A DNA stretch of 49,457 nucleotides. Origin: Pseudomonadales bacterium. Lineage in GTDB: Bacteria > Pseudomonadota > Gammaproteobacteria > Pseudomonadales > Ketobacteraceae. Position numbers and translations under genes: made by a program. The stretch's first letter is position 1. Each line of letters opens with the position of its first letter. The DNA lies in assembly GCA_002708905.1 (NCBI GenBank), contig PAPM01000044.1:1-49457 (forward strand), given 5' to 3'. Below, piece by piece: positions 7,430 to 16,476 of this stretch. Below the pieces are notes generated by a model. It saw only the letters and a list, made by a program, of their open reading frames with translations, was not told where the DNA came from and did no database searches.

Positions 7430-10400
7430 TTACCAGACAGCCTGATAAGTGGCACCTTCCGACGGCCCTTCCATAAAGAACCGAATAAAGTGTAATCCAG
7501 GATCAAGAGTCAACTGGCAGTTCGGTTCGATTATGCATCCGACCTCTTGCTCACCCAAATAGTTATAACTATCAATGAAGGTCACATCGGGAGAATTAAA
7601 CGTCAAGGTGGTCTGCTCCTCCAGGTAAATCGATTGCAGTGAAAAACTCAGTGAATCAAACGCGGGAGTTTTGTAGACCTCGCCATTTTCCAGAGAAGTG
7701 CCTTTTGGGCCACCCCATGCGAGTGAAAGACTGCCTATATCACGGTGCGGATAATCTGAAACATAACTTGAGCTCACATAATACAAGCCTGGTTGGCTTA
7801 TATTAAAACGACTGGGCTCCCAAAAAACATTGCCTAGAGAATAATCAGTCTCACTGTAGATGTTGGTTTCAGCAATCTGCACCGTATAATTAACCATACC
7901 AGCATAGATATCAGGATAATTTGGCTCAGCACCTTCTTCTATCAGGAAACTTTCCAGCACAACATGATCGTTGCCGGTTTCAATGATGCCACCATTTGTC
8001 ATAGTTGGTGTATTTCCCCACAACACTTTTGCACTGTAATTGTTGAACCACTGCTCAGCAGATGCTTGGTAGTTGGGGTTCCGCTCCATGATGGCGTAGT
8101 AACCACCGGATTCCACATTATAGGACGCGCCAGCATGATCATTTGCCCCTGGGCTTAGCACTAGCACATCACCTCCATACGCATCGACCAAAATGAAATT
8201 CGTGTTATACGACGTTGCGAATGCCAGTGAAACACCACTGTCTTCCACATAGAACGACTCAATCCAGACATCACCTTCCTCCAACTCATCCAGGGTTGCA
8301 ATCTGCCCATGCACCATAGAGCCACCGGATTCAGGACTGACGTATTGCATCGTCACTGAATACTTATCCTGTTCAGAGGCGGGGTAATTCGGCATGACAC
8401 TGTGGACAAAGTAGGTGCCATCCAGAGGGCTGTTCAATAAACAGAGACTATTGGGCACGCAAGACTGGAACGGCCCTCTGGAATATTTAGAATTGTACAG
8501 TCTGATATCCGCGACATCACCGGATGCCTTGAGTAGGAGAGATTCAACCCCTTTCGGAATGGAGAAACTTTGAATCACTGTTCGGCCATCGGCAATAAGT
8601 GGAACGGTATTCGGCTTGCCCCGCTGCAGAGTAAAGTCAGATTCCCCACCCAAGGCGATGGTATAACCTGCGGACACATTGCTGTTGTTTTCAAGCGGAG
8701 TCCAGGCAGCAAAATAAACACCCGGCATTAAACCACCAAGCAGATCTGCGGAGTCATATTCAGCGCCAAAAAAATCGTATATTTTGAGCTGGCTGAATTC
8801 ACTGGTCGCTGAGGACAACATAAAATCAGTTTGATCCGACACCACAAAAGAAGACAGATGTGTTTGTCCCGGCTCCAGCTCCAATCCATAGAATGATCCT
8901 ACCCCATCCACAGTAACATCCTGTTCACTAGCGAGTAGCAGTGAGTAATTAAGCGGGGCATTCGCATCCACAGCGGGAACCACCATAGAGACAAAATAGA
9001 GCCCGGGAGCTAATACATTCGCTACACAATGATTATCAGATTCGCACCAGCTTCTACTATTCAGATCATCGATGCTGACGAACACTGGGCGGCCACTGTG
9101 CTCCGCTGCAAACATGGCGTAATAGTTTTCTTCCGGCACGTAGAATGATTGGACCATGGGTACATTTAAACCCAGTGGAACTGCACTCTGCAGCATATCG
9201 CCGCTTTGCATCGACGCTACCCCACCGGCTCCGTAGGCCAGAGCGTTAGTTACCAGATAGCCATCCTTATCCATCAGAGTGGTAACGGCAAAGTACACAT
9301 TTCCAGTATCACCTCGAACCAGACAATCCTGTACAAACCGACATACTGCTTCACCGTGCACACTGTATAAACTTAAAGTACTATAATCACTGGTTTTAAG
9401 CCTGAGTCCATCCAGATCAGTTGGCAGAGTTAGGGATTCTGTGACATAGCCATAATCCAAGACGTTATAATTATTAAACTCTCCGTTACCCAATGTGTTG
9501 TAGTTCACCCCAGCATACGTGACAGATAAACGGACATTAGTTTGCTGGTCAATATATTCGCCATAGGATGCTACATAGTATTGTGTTGCATTGAACCCGG
9601 ACACATCCACAATGCAGGGTTCATCGCCATAACAAACCGCAACAGGGCTGTTAGTTTGAACTTCATATACCTCAAGCGGAACGGCTTCATCACCGCTCAA
9701 TCCAACCGGTGCAACCACCATAAATGACGTGACGTCATCCGGCACTGAAAACGTTTCCAACAGGACGCTGCTTTCCGGAGACATCTCCACTTGTTTTTGC
9801 TGCAGATGACCCAAACTACCCGCTTCGGTACTCCAGGTTGAAAAAGCAAAGCCAATCTGTTCCAGATTATTCCTGTCTTCCCTGATATAGGCTATGAAGG
9901 AAGTTGAATTTTCAAATGACAGTACGCAGGTTGGTCCGGAGGCACACTCGACCCAATTGCCATCTACACCGTAGATACTGGCAAGGGAGCCATAAGATGC
10001 ACTGAATGCGCCACGAACATCCGAAGATTGCGCAGAAAATGTTTCAATAACATAACCACTTTCCGGTACCGGAATACTATCTTTTCTGCCCCGCCAGCCC
10101 AATGAACTGTACGCTTGCCCGCCCAAATTGAAGGCCACATAGATACGCTGGTCTTCCGGCACCCACTCCACTTCGCTCTTAACAAAATAGGGGCCAACCT
10201 GATCCAGCTTTAACACACAGGGTTGATAATCGACACAGGTCTCAATGTACTCGCCATTCTGGGTGAACACCATCTGATGCGTCGTTCCACTCAAGGGTGC
10301 AATAGCGACGAACTCTGCATCCGCAGGTACTTCAAAGGTATCCAGGAGGAAATCACCTACTTCAACCTGATCCCAGGCTTTCTGATCGCGATCCTGCAGC

Positions 10401-11365
10401 GACGCCATGCCTTTGCCGCCCCATGCTGCCGTGACGGAAAAGTCCGCCAGATCACTTTCTAAATTAAACCAGAGCGTATACAAACCCGGGGGCAATCCGG
10501 GAGCAAAGCAATCGCCTCCCCCGTTACATACGTGAACAACATTTCCCTGCTGATCGGTAATTTCCGTCGTTACTTCGCTACCTGCCTCAATGTAAAGCAT
10601 CAAAGCATCCGCTTGCGTAGGGAAGTAGAGTGTTTCCGATAGCCGCTCACCTTGCGACCCGGACAAGCCACGTTTCGGTCGGCCGTTATCCAGCGTGGTG
10701 TTTTGGGCCAAACCCCAGCTGGCGGTGAGACTTGCTGCGCTGTAGGCTAATTCATTGCTAACCGCAACGAAATACAACCCTGGAAGCACCGCATTGACGT
10801 CACACTGTAAGACACATTCCTGTAGCAACTGTCCTGTTGAATCCAACACCTGGACACTAGTATTGTCCATTCCAGCTGTATTCAACGACACAAGCTGGTT
10901 TTCTTCCATCATGAACAATGCAGATAGCAGGATAGATTGCGCAGGCGCCTCCAATCCCGACACTGGAACATCATTCTGTAACAGCGATTCAGTTGGCCCA
11001 CCCCACGCCGCTGCCAGTGTGACATTGTCATAGTCACCGGTTGCAGTCAGTTTGAGCTCATAGCTACCTGCAGAAGGTGAACTCAAAACGCAAGCAGACT
11101 GGGGCGAACAGATCAATACACTTTCATCGTCATTGTTGAAAAGCTCCGCTTGAATATCCGAACTTCCACGCAACTGGATCATCAAGCCAACGGTATTTTC
11201 CGGAATACTGATCTTATAGGTTTTCACCGTATCCAGGGTACCGCTCAACCCGGTCACCGGTTCCCCATTCTTGATACTGGGCGTACCGCCACCACAACCC
11301 CACATGACAAAACTGATAACTGAGAACAAAATAATCCGAACAGCATGTTTCTTAATAGAAATCAT
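7430..11365 (-). CDS. Large secreted repeat protein (PPC-like repeats), putative lipoprotein
   Basis: A 1311-residue protein with an N-terminal signal segment (MISIKKHAVRIILFSVISFV) ending in MWGC-GGG. C24 is a possible lipid site, although the lipobox is atypical. The rest is about a dozen degenerate repeats of roughly 100 residues. Each starts near W-G-G...L.NG, then has a hydrophobic beta pattern (LxSFxVP.....), a short Cys pair (CVLQC, CSPQSAC, CNGGGDC) and an exit motif PGLYFV. This pattern recalls bacterial pre-peptidase C-terminal (PPC) beta-sandwich domains. No catalytic domain is visible. I chose ATG 11365 with GGGGAAG upstream over TTG 11380. It converges on the sigma54 activator and is probably an exported surface or periplasmic adhesion/binding protein. 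A T6SS role is not shown. Confidence 0.75.
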   Translation of the reverse strand: MISIKKHAVRIILFSVISFVMWGCGGGTPSIKNGEPVTGLSGTLDTVKTYKISIPENTVGLMIQLRGSSDIQAELFNNDDESVLICSPQSACVLSSPSAGSYELKLTATGDYDNVTLAAAWGGPTESLLQNDVPVSGLEAPAQSILLSALFMMEENQLVSLNTAGMDNTSVQVLDSTGQLLQECVLQCDVNAVLPGLYFVAVSNELAYSAASLTASWGLAQNTTLDNGRPKRGLSGSQGERLSETLYFPTQADALMLYIEAGSEVTTEITDQQGNVVHVCNGGGDCFAPGLPPGLYTLWFNLESDLADFSVTAAWGGKGMASLQDRDQKAWDQVEVGDFLLDTFEVPADAEFVAIAPLSGTTHQMVFTQNGEYIETCVDYQPCVLKLDQVGPYFVKSEVEWVPEDQRIYVAFNLGGQAYSSLGWRGRKDSIPVPESGYVIETFSAQSSDVRGAFSASYGSLASIYGVDGNWVECASGPTCVLSFENSTSFIAYIREDRNNLEQIGFAFSTWSTEAGSLGHLQQKQVEMSPESSVLLETFSVPDDVTSFMVVAPVGLSGDEAVPLEVYEVQTNSPVAVCYGDEPCIVDVSGFNATQYYVASYGEYIDQQTNVRLSVTYAGVNYNTLGNGEFNNYNVLDYGYVTESLTLPTDLDGLRLKTSDYSTLSLYSVHGEAVCRFVQDCLVRGDTGNVYFAVTTLMDKDGYLVTNALAYGAGGVASMQSGDMLQSAVPLGLNVPMVQSFYVPEENYYAMFAAEHSGRPVFVSIDDLNSRSWCESDNHCVANVLAPGLYFVSMVVPAVDANAPLNYSLLLASEQDVTVDGVGSFYGLELEPGQTHLSSFVVSDQTDFMLSSATSEFSQLKIYDFFGAEYDSADLLGGLMPGVYFAAWTPLENNSNVSAGYTIALGGESDFTLQRGKPNTVPLIADGRTVIQSFSIPKGVESLLLKASGDVADIRLYNSKYSRGPFQSCVPNSLCLLNSPLDGTYFVHSVMPNYPASEQDKYSVTMQYVSPESGGSMVHGQIATLDELEEGDVWIESFYVEDSGVSLAFATSYNTNFILVDAYGGDVLVLSPGANDHAGASYNVESGGYYAIMERNPNYQASAEQWFNNYSAKVLWGNTPTMTNGGIIETGNDHVVLESFLIEEGAEPNYPDIYAGMVNYTVQIAETNIYSETDYSLGNVFWEPSRFNISQPGLYYVSSSYVSDYPHRDIGSLSLAWGGPKGTSLENGEVYKTPAFDSLSFSLQSIYLEEQTTLTFNSPDVTFIDSYNYLGEQEVGCIIEPNCQLTLDPGLHFIRFFMEGPSEGATYQAVW

Positions 11366-11486
11366 CCTAGTCTTCCCCAAATCTAATTTATTTTTTTGTT
11401 ATGAACCTGCAATAGTAACACTTACTTCCTGCTTTCGTATAACACCATAGCTCATGGACCGTGATATTCTGTGACAATCACGATAA

Positions 11487-11648
11487 CGTTTAGAATATTT
11501 ACGAAAACTCCGACCACGCTTCTGTTTTTGGCTGGCATTCATTGTTCTGGCTGCATTAATCCTTCTATCAGGCTGTGGCAACGTTCTGAGCATTGTTCGA
11601 ATCAAGCTATGGTGGTTTCGACTCGAATATGGTTTTCCTGTAAGCTGA
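11487..11648 (+). other. Open frame for a tiny lipoprotein lacking a normal start codon
   Basis: Frame 11487-11648 encodes 53 codons containing a strikingly good lipoprotein signal: basic KLRPRF, then the hydrophobic LAFIVLAALILLSGC with lipobox LSGC, then GNVLSIVRIKLWW and a stop. No ATG, GTG or TTG lies in frame upstream of the signal; CTG at 11532 or an ATT would be needed. It may be a small lipoprotein with a non-canonical start, a decayed gene, or a sequence error. It lies between the divergent repeat-protein and dodecin genes. Confidence 0.35.
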
Positions 11649-11688
11649 TTTATAGTGTTGAACATCCACCGGCAGAAGGAAACTTGCC

Positions 11689-11904
11689 ATGTCTGACCAC
11701 CGTACTTACAAAAAGATCGAGATTGTCGGCTCTTCCCCCATCGGCGTGGACGACGCGATAAAAAACGCCATCGCTGAATGCAGCAAGTCAGTGAAAAATA
11801 TGGACTGGTTCGAAGTAGTGGATACCCGCGGTCATATTGTGAACGGTTCCGTCGCGCATTTTCAGGTCACGCTGAAAATCGGATTTCGTATCGAGGGTAG
11901 TTAA
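11689..11904 (+). CDS. Dodecin family flavin-binding protein
   Basis: A 71-residue dodecin (PF07311). Dodecins assemble into hollow dodecamers that bind flavins in pairs and buffer free flavin or FAD. The sequence shows the family signature: YKKIEIVGSSPIGVDDAI, then the flavin-stacking Trp in NMDWFEVVDTRGHI, and HFQVTLKIGFRI with the conserved Gln. The length is typical. AGAAGGAA upstream supports ATG 11689. It lies 90 bp before the sensor-kinase gene on the same strand, with no obvious functional link. Confidence 0.93.
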   Translation: MSDHRTYKKIEIVGSSPIGVDDAIKNAIAECSKSVKNMDWFEVVDTRGHIVNGSVAHFQVTLKIGFRIEGS

Positions 11905-11955
11905 CCCTTCCAAAACCGGAATCAACCGGTCAATTCTTTAGTTTCAACTATACTC

Positions 11956-11981
11956 AATCAATACCGCTTAACGTATTGATT
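11956..11981. promoter_or_regulatory. Inverted repeat just upstream of sensor-kinase gene
   Basis: AATCAATAC (11956-11964) and GTATTGATT (11973-11981) are perfect 9-bp arms around 8 bases. They end 13 bases before the kinase ATG, adjoining the TAGGG ribosome site. It may be an operator or a translation-controlling hairpin; its role is inferred from placement. Confidence 0.4.
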
Positions 11982-11994
11982 TATAGGGCCAAGA

Positions 11995-14604
11995 ATGACC
12001 GACCCGCTGATCGGCCGCACCCTGAAAGACACCTATCGCATCGACCGCATGCTGGCGGATGGCGGCATGAGCCGGGTTTATCTGGCCGAACAGCTCAGCC
12101 TGGCCCGCAAAGTCGTGGTGAAGATGCTGCTGCCGAGTTTTCATGACGAAGACTTTGTGCAGATGTTCTTGCGGGAAGCCCGTATCTGCAGCCAGCTCAA
12201 TCACCCCAACATTGTCAGCGTACTGGATTTCGGCCATACCGAAGATGGTCTGGTCTATCTGATCCTGGAGTATCTGGAAGGCGCCGCCCTGTCTGATATC
12301 GTCGCCAAACAGAAAGGGCTTACCCTGGCCAATATTGTCTGGCTGATGGAACCGCTGTGCAGCGCGATCAATGCCGCCCATCAGCACAACGTTGTCCACC
12401 GTGACCTGAAGCCCGGTAACGTGATGGTGGCCACTCTGTCCGGCAATGAAACCACCGTCAAAGTGGTGGATTTCGGTATCAGCAAACCCATGCATGAGGA
12501 GAACCTCAAGCACACCCAATTGGGTACCGTTATGGGTACGCCGGGATACCTGGCCCCTGAACAAATCCGTGGTACCAACATTAATCATCTGGCGGATATC
12601 TACGGTATCGGCGCCATACTGCATTTTATGATCACCGGCGAAGCCCCTTATCGGGGAGCCAGCCGCGAGATCATTATGAACCGGCAGATGAAAGAGCTGC
12701 CGCCGCCCCTCAGCAGCTATGAGCTGCACGATCCGACTTGTGAGATCCTGCAGCCCATCATCTATAAAGCCATGGCCATTGAGCGCGAACAACGCTACGG
12801 CTCCACCAACGAACTATGGCGGGAGTTTTCAGCCTGTGCTCGGCAAACTGCACAACTCAGCCAACAAGCACAGGCGACAGCAGGCGCAGACCCGTTGTGT
12901 CAGTTTATTTTTAACGGACAGTTACAACCCGGACAGACTGCAGAGCAAGTGAAGCCAAGGCTGCAAAAAGCCTTCAAGTTCTCAGATCAGCAGGTGCAGG
13001 CTCTGTTCAGCGGCAAGCGCATCGTATTGCGTAAAAACATCTCCGAGCGGGATGCCAAACGTTTTCAGCAACTGTTTGAAAAGTGCGGGGCAGCTGGACA
13101 AGTGGAACTCATGGACGACCGCACCCGTGTGGTGACACCCACGGCACCTTCTGCGGGGTCCGGTTCCATGCCTGAGCCCGGAGTGGCGCAACCGATCTCG
13201 GTAGCCGGTTTTGTACAGGCAGGGGCTTCTCCTTTTGTCAGCCAGTCACCTTCCTCACCACAGGTCAGCGCTGCAAGTACGCCGTCCTTAACGCCCTCAA
13301 TGACATCTCAGGCCGCACCTTCCACCGCAGCGAAGAAACCCATTACCCAGTGGCTGCTCACTGGCCTCGCCATCATGGTGGTCTTCTCTATCGTGATCTA
13401 CGCAATTCCGGCATGGCGTTACAGCACCGGCGATAAAATCATGTACGCAACCGGGCTGGCCAAGCCACAACGGGGAATAAGCAGCGGGACCATTAAACTC
13501 GGGATGACCGCCGCCTTCAGTGGCAGCGCCCGCGAACTGGGGCGCGCCATGCGCATCGGCATGCAGGCCTATTTTAAAACCGTCAACGACCGGGGCGGCA
13601 TCCATGGTCGGCAGCTGGAGCTGTATTCATTGGATGACGGCTACGATCCACCCCGCGCCAGGAAAAACCTGGAATCGCTACTGGATCAGGAGGACGGTGC
13701 GTTTGCTCTCCTGGGTAATGTGGGAACCCCCACCAGCAAAGCCATTCTGCCCGAGATTCTCCGCAGCAAGACCTTACTGTTCGGGACATTTTCCGGCGCA
13801 CAACTGTTACGTAATGATCCACCGGACCGCTATGTCTTTAACTACCGAGCCAGCTATGCAGAGGAAACCGCTGCCCTGGTCCATTACTTCGTAAAGATCC
13901 TGGAAATGAATCCCGGCAACATTGCCGTGTTCTACCAGAACGACAGTTTCGGCAAGGACGGCCTGGCCGGCGTATCCAACGCCATTGCCCAATACGGAGT
14001 GGACATACACGATCTAAAAACCGCCAGCTATGAACGCAACAGCACTCAGGTAATGGACGCGCTTGCCCTGTTCCGGCCAATGATTCCCACTCTGGAAGGA
14101 GTCATTGTCATCGGCGCTTATCCGGCCAGCGCCCGCTTCACCAAATTAATGACTATGAACGGCTATCAGGGTCGGATTGCCAACGTTTCCTTTGTCGGCG
14201 CCAAAGCACTAGCCGAAGAGCTCAGGGAATCCGAAATCAGCAACGGCGAAGGGGTTATCGTATCCCAGGTAGTTCCCATCTATGACGGTTATTCTACCGG
14301 GGTACTGGAGTACCAGGAGGCGATGAAACAATACTTTCCCAGCGAGCCCACTGGCTTCGTCTCGCTGGAAGGCTACGTGGTTGCCCGCTTGTTTTGTCTC
14401 GCCCTGGAGAATAGTGGTCGCTACTTTGATACGGAAGAAGTGATTAACAAACTGGAGAAACTCCAAAATGTGGATTTTGGTATCGGACACCCACTATCGT
14501 TCAGTGCCTCAGACCACCAGGCCAGCCACCAGGTTTGGGGCTCGGTGATCAATAAGGATGGCAACTACGACGCATTGGATCTGGAGAAAATTGAGGTCCA
14601 GTGA
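11995..14604 (+). CDS. Transmembrane Ser/Thr protein kinase with LivJ-like periplasmic sensor domain
   Basis: An 869-residue Hanks-type kinase joined to an extracytoplasmic ligand-binding receptor. The kinase domain is residues about 14-275: Gly loop LADGGMSRVY, K43 (VVVKML), catalytic HRDLKPGN with D137, D159-F-G, and GTPGYLAPEQ. Residues about 302-372 form a small domain (FIFNGQLQPGQ; LFSGKRIVLRK; AKRFQQLFEKCG) that I have seen appended to other gammaproteobacterial membrane proteins. A Pro/Ser-rich linker leads to one membrane helix (about 453-471). Residues about 499-860 match the periplasmic-binding-protein type-1 fold of branched-chain amino-acid receptors (IKLGMTAAFSGSARELG; GGIHGRQLELYSLDDGY; FYQNDSFGKDG). 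It would phosphorylate cytoplasmic targets on binding a small ligand; FHA protein TagH is a candidate. The domain calls are firm, the role inferred. Confidence 0.9.
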   Translation: MTDPLIGRTLKDTYRIDRMLADGGMSRVYLAEQLSLARKVVVKMLLPSFHDEDFVQMFLREARICSQLNHPNIVSVLDFGHTEDGLVYLILEYLEGAALSDIVAKQKGLTLANIVWLMEPLCSAINAAHQHNVVHRDLKPGNVMVATLSGNETTVKVVDFGISKPMHEENLKHTQLGTVMGTPGYLAPEQIRGTNINHLADIYGIGAILHFMITGEAPYRGASREIIMNRQMKELPPPLSSYELHDPTCEILQPIIYKAMAIEREQRYGSTNELWREFSACARQTAQLSQQAQATAGADPLCQFIFNGQLQPGQTAEQVKPRLQKAFKFSDQQVQALFSGKRIVLRKNISERDAKRFQQLFEKCGAAGQVELMDDRTRVVTPTAPSAGSGSMPEPGVAQPISVAGFVQAGASPFVSQSPSSPQVSAASTPSLTPSMTSQAAPSTAAKKPITQWLLTGLAIMVVFSIVIYAIPAWRYSTGDKIMYATGLAKPQRGISSGTIKLGMTAAFSGSARELGRAMRIGMQAYFKTVNDRGGIHGRQLELYSLDDGYDPPRARKNLESLLDQEDGAFALLGNVGTPTSKAILPEILRSKTLLFGTFSGAQLLRNDPPDRYVFNYRASYAEETAALVHYFVKILEMNPGNIAVFYQNDSFGKDGLAGVSNAIAQYGVDIHDLKTASYERNSTQVMDALALFRPMIPTLEGVIVIGAYPASARFTKLMTMNGYQGRIANVSFVGAKALAEELRESEISNGEGVIVSQVVPIYDGYSTGVLEYQEAMKQYFPSEPTGFVSLEGYVVARLFCLALENSGRYFDTEEVINKLEKLQNVDFGIGHPLSFSASDHQASHQVWGSVINKDGNYDALDLEKIEVQ

Positions 14605-14616
14605 ACAGAGGTTTAA

Positions 14617-14641
14617 GATTCCCCGCTTTCTTTAGGGAATC
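14617..14641. terminator. Hairpin between convergent kinase and membrane-protein genes
   Basis: GATTCCC (14617-14623) pairs with GGGAATC (14635-14641) around an 11-base loop, 12 bases after the kinase stop. The tail has only scattered T bases (AGATAATCCTTTG), so it is a weak terminator candidate. Confidence 0.4.
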
Positions 14642-14687
14642 AGATAATCCTTTGATGGTTTTTGTTGTTCTAATCCAGATTGCAATT

Positions 14688-15146
14688 CTACGCTTTTCTT
14701 CCCTGACGTGCACCGATTGGAATACCAATCAACAATGACAAGACAGAGACCACATTGTACCAAATCGGAAACGAGGAGAACGTCCCCTCGACAAAAGCAA
14801 AAGTCGAGCCGTACACACAAAGCACCAGTGTAGTCACGATCAGGGAGAAAAGCATTTCCTTTCCAGGTACATACTTTGCCAATACCCTACCAGCCAGCAC
14901 CAGAAGAACCAGTGAGCCGATCGCATCAATCACCATGAACAAAGCGTTTTGCGACAGAGCGGCATCAACCGCCTCCTCATCGATGAAACTGACACCGCTT
15001 AACACGATCGCCACAATGCTCCCCACCAGGCTGAATATACTGACGCCCACAACGGCGATTAGCAGTGAATAGATGATCCCCCGTACCGGTTTGAATTCCG
15101 CTATCGTCGATTCAACATTAGCCATCGGAGCTTCGTAATTATTCAT
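14688..15146 (-). CDS. Small integral membrane protein, unknown function
   Basis: A 152-residue protein with a polar N-terminus (MNNYEAPMANVESTIAEFKP) and four predicted helices: about 24-50, 68-90, 97-118 and 127-146. The helices end in a positively charged tail (GARQGRKA). I recognise no family. It is convergent with the sensor kinase and lies 21 bp downstream of the decayed M23 peptidase on the same strand. The hydrophobic pattern and charge bias make it a likely real gene. Confidence 0.7.
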   Translation of the reverse strand: MNNYEAPMANVESTIAEFKPVRGIIYSLLIAVVGVSIFSLVGSIVAIVLSGVSFIDEEAVDAALSQNALFMVIDAIGSLVLLVLAGRVLAKYVPGKEMLFSLIVTTLVLCVYGSTFAFVEGTFSSFPIWYNVVSVLSLLIGIPIGARQGRKA

Positions 15147-15167
15147 ATCTACCGCCTTTATAGCACT

Positions 15168-15456
15168 CTAAACATCGTTGTCGTATGCGAAATATTCTAT
15201 CGGGGTGATAAAAAATGCTTTCTCATCACCCTGAGTAGCACCGTCCATCGCCCAAACCCTTGGAAAAAGACTTAGTAAAGAATAGTGCAGGTGCGGCGGT
15301 TTACCTTTGTGCACGCCTGAGCTCCGCCAAGGTTCATACCAAAATGTATCTTTATTCCAATAAGATTCTGACGCCCCCAACACTGGGATCAGGGATCAGG
15401 AAACCAATACCAGCCACTAAGGCAATAGCAGCAATGAACCTATAGCGCTTCTTCAT
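15168..15456 (-). pseudogene. Decayed M23-family metallopeptidase (frameshift plus internal deletion)
   Basis: Two frames together read as the two ends of a small M23 (LytM-type) peptidoglycan hydrolase. The first, from ATG 15456, gives a signal anchor MKKRYRFIAAIALVAGIGFL then PDPSVG. After a five-base C run (15374-15378; five G on the coding strand) the frame must shift by removing one base to continue as ASESYWNKDTFWYEPWRSSG. This segment and VHKG match the start of the M23 core. It then jumps straight to GKPPHLHYSLLSLFP, the C-terminal HxH motif. About 65 residues, including the zinc-binding Asp of the HxxxD motif, are missing, probably by recombination at the repeated Lys-Gly codons. The tail ends in ITPIEYF as in relatives. 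It cannot encode an active enzyme. Confidence 0.75.
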
Positions 15457-15626
15457 GTCATAAATTCAAATATGAGCGATGCGTAACGCAACACTGAATC
15501 TGGACAACTAGTCATTACTACACTTTTTGGAAACTCGCCAATGCATAAGTCCTGATCATTTTTGTTCGCTCCCTGTAGAATTGGAGCTCCATCATCTATG
15601 GCAAATATGCAAATTCAGAATCTGAA

Positions 15627-16199
15627 TTATGATGAACTATGGCAGACGTCAACCCATCGACTACGGGAAATTGTATACAAGCAGTGTTCACGCAACCCAC
15701 TTCCCTCTGGTAGTACCGGGTGATGGAACGTCTCGCCAGAATTGATCATCCGGAGTTTTTCCATTACTGAACGTGAGCGAACATTCTTCAACACAGTGAA
15801 CGAAACAATTTCTTGGAGGTTGAGAATTTCAAATCCCACTTTCAAAGCAGCTGATGCACCCTCCGTAGCATATCCGAAACCCCAAAATGGCCGGGCAAGG
15901 CGCCAGAGTACTTCGACACAGGGACCTACAGACAACTCGAAGTCCGGTACGTGCAGTCCGATTATACCGATAAATTGTCCGGTATCACAAAGCTCGACAG
16001 CCCAAACACCCCAGCCTCTTTCGGCTATCAACGCCTGACATTTGTCAACAACAGCATCACTTTCAAACCGCGTCAACGTGGCAGGAAAAAATTCCATGAC
16101 CCGGGGATCAGAAGACATGGCTGCGAATGCATCCCTATCGTTTTCTATCCACTGACGAAGCTGAAGTCGATCAGTTTTGGGTTCGACTATACGGGTCAT
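15627..16199 (-). CDS. GNAT-family N-acetyltransferase (RimJ/RimL type)
   Basis: A 190-residue acetyltransferase of the Acetyltransf_3 group, which moves an acetyl group from acetyl-CoA to an amine, often a protein N-terminus. The start TDRLQLRQWIENDRDAFAAM is typical. The acetyl-CoA-binding motif A is RPFWGFGYATEGASAALKVGF-like near residue 105, followed by the usual NVRSRSVMEKLRM helix where relatives have N..S..v.eKlG. ATG 16199 is supported by the family start. It lies on its own among minus-strand accessory genes, and its substrate cannot be told. Confidence 0.88.
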   Translation of the reverse strand: MTRIVEPKTDRLQLRQWIENDRDAFAAMSSDPRVMEFFPATLTRFESDAVVDKCQALIAERGWGVWAVELCDTGQFIGIIGLHVPDFELSVGPCVEVLWRLARPFWGFGYATEGASAALKVGFEILNLQEIVSFTVLKNVRSRSVMEKLRMINSGETFHHPVLPEGSGLREHCLYTISRSRWVDVCHSSS

Positions 16200-16227
16200 A
16201 TCTCAGGATCTGCATATACACTATCAC

Positions 16228-16425
16228 CTAGTTTTCCAAAACCTCTTTGCGCTCGCGCTCATATTCGTCATAAGACTTGTTGGCGTTCTCCATGCATTCA
16301 TCAAACAGAGCGGGTAGCACCTTCAAACATTGGTTGCGGTTGCCGGCCTGAATGCCTTCATATGCTCCTCTGTTCGAACAAGCCGTCAGAGAGAGAATGA
16401 TCAGGAATGGGGCAAATATCTTCAT
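16228..16425 (-). CDS. Small putative lipoprotein
   Basis: A 65-residue protein with a clear lipoprotein signal, MKIFAPFLIILSLTAC, with lipobox LTAC at residues 13-16. The mature part is about 50 residues, has two Cys, and is charged at the C-terminus (YDEYERERKEVLEN). Aligning pattern: Y.GIQ...R.QC......F.EC, which resembles small conserved gammaproteobacterial lipoproteins of unknown function. It lies 28 bases upstream of the acetyltransferase start and may be cotranscribed with it. Confidence 0.75.
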   Translation of the reverse strand: MKIFAPFLIILSLTACSNRGAYEGIQAGNRNQCLKVLPALFDECMENANKSYDEYERERKEVLEN

Positions 16426-16476
16426 CGTGATTTTCCATTGATATTTGTTAGACCAAGACAGGTAAGTCTTGATTGA

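Noticed and set aside
11399-11665. 88-codon basic minus-strand frame upstream of the dodecin gene
   Set aside because: The Arg/Ser-rich content looks non-coding and it opposes the better lipoprotein-like plus frame.
11968-12792. 274-codon minus-strand frame opposite the kinase
   Set aside because: It lies fully against a well-supported kinase domain and has no recognisable domains.
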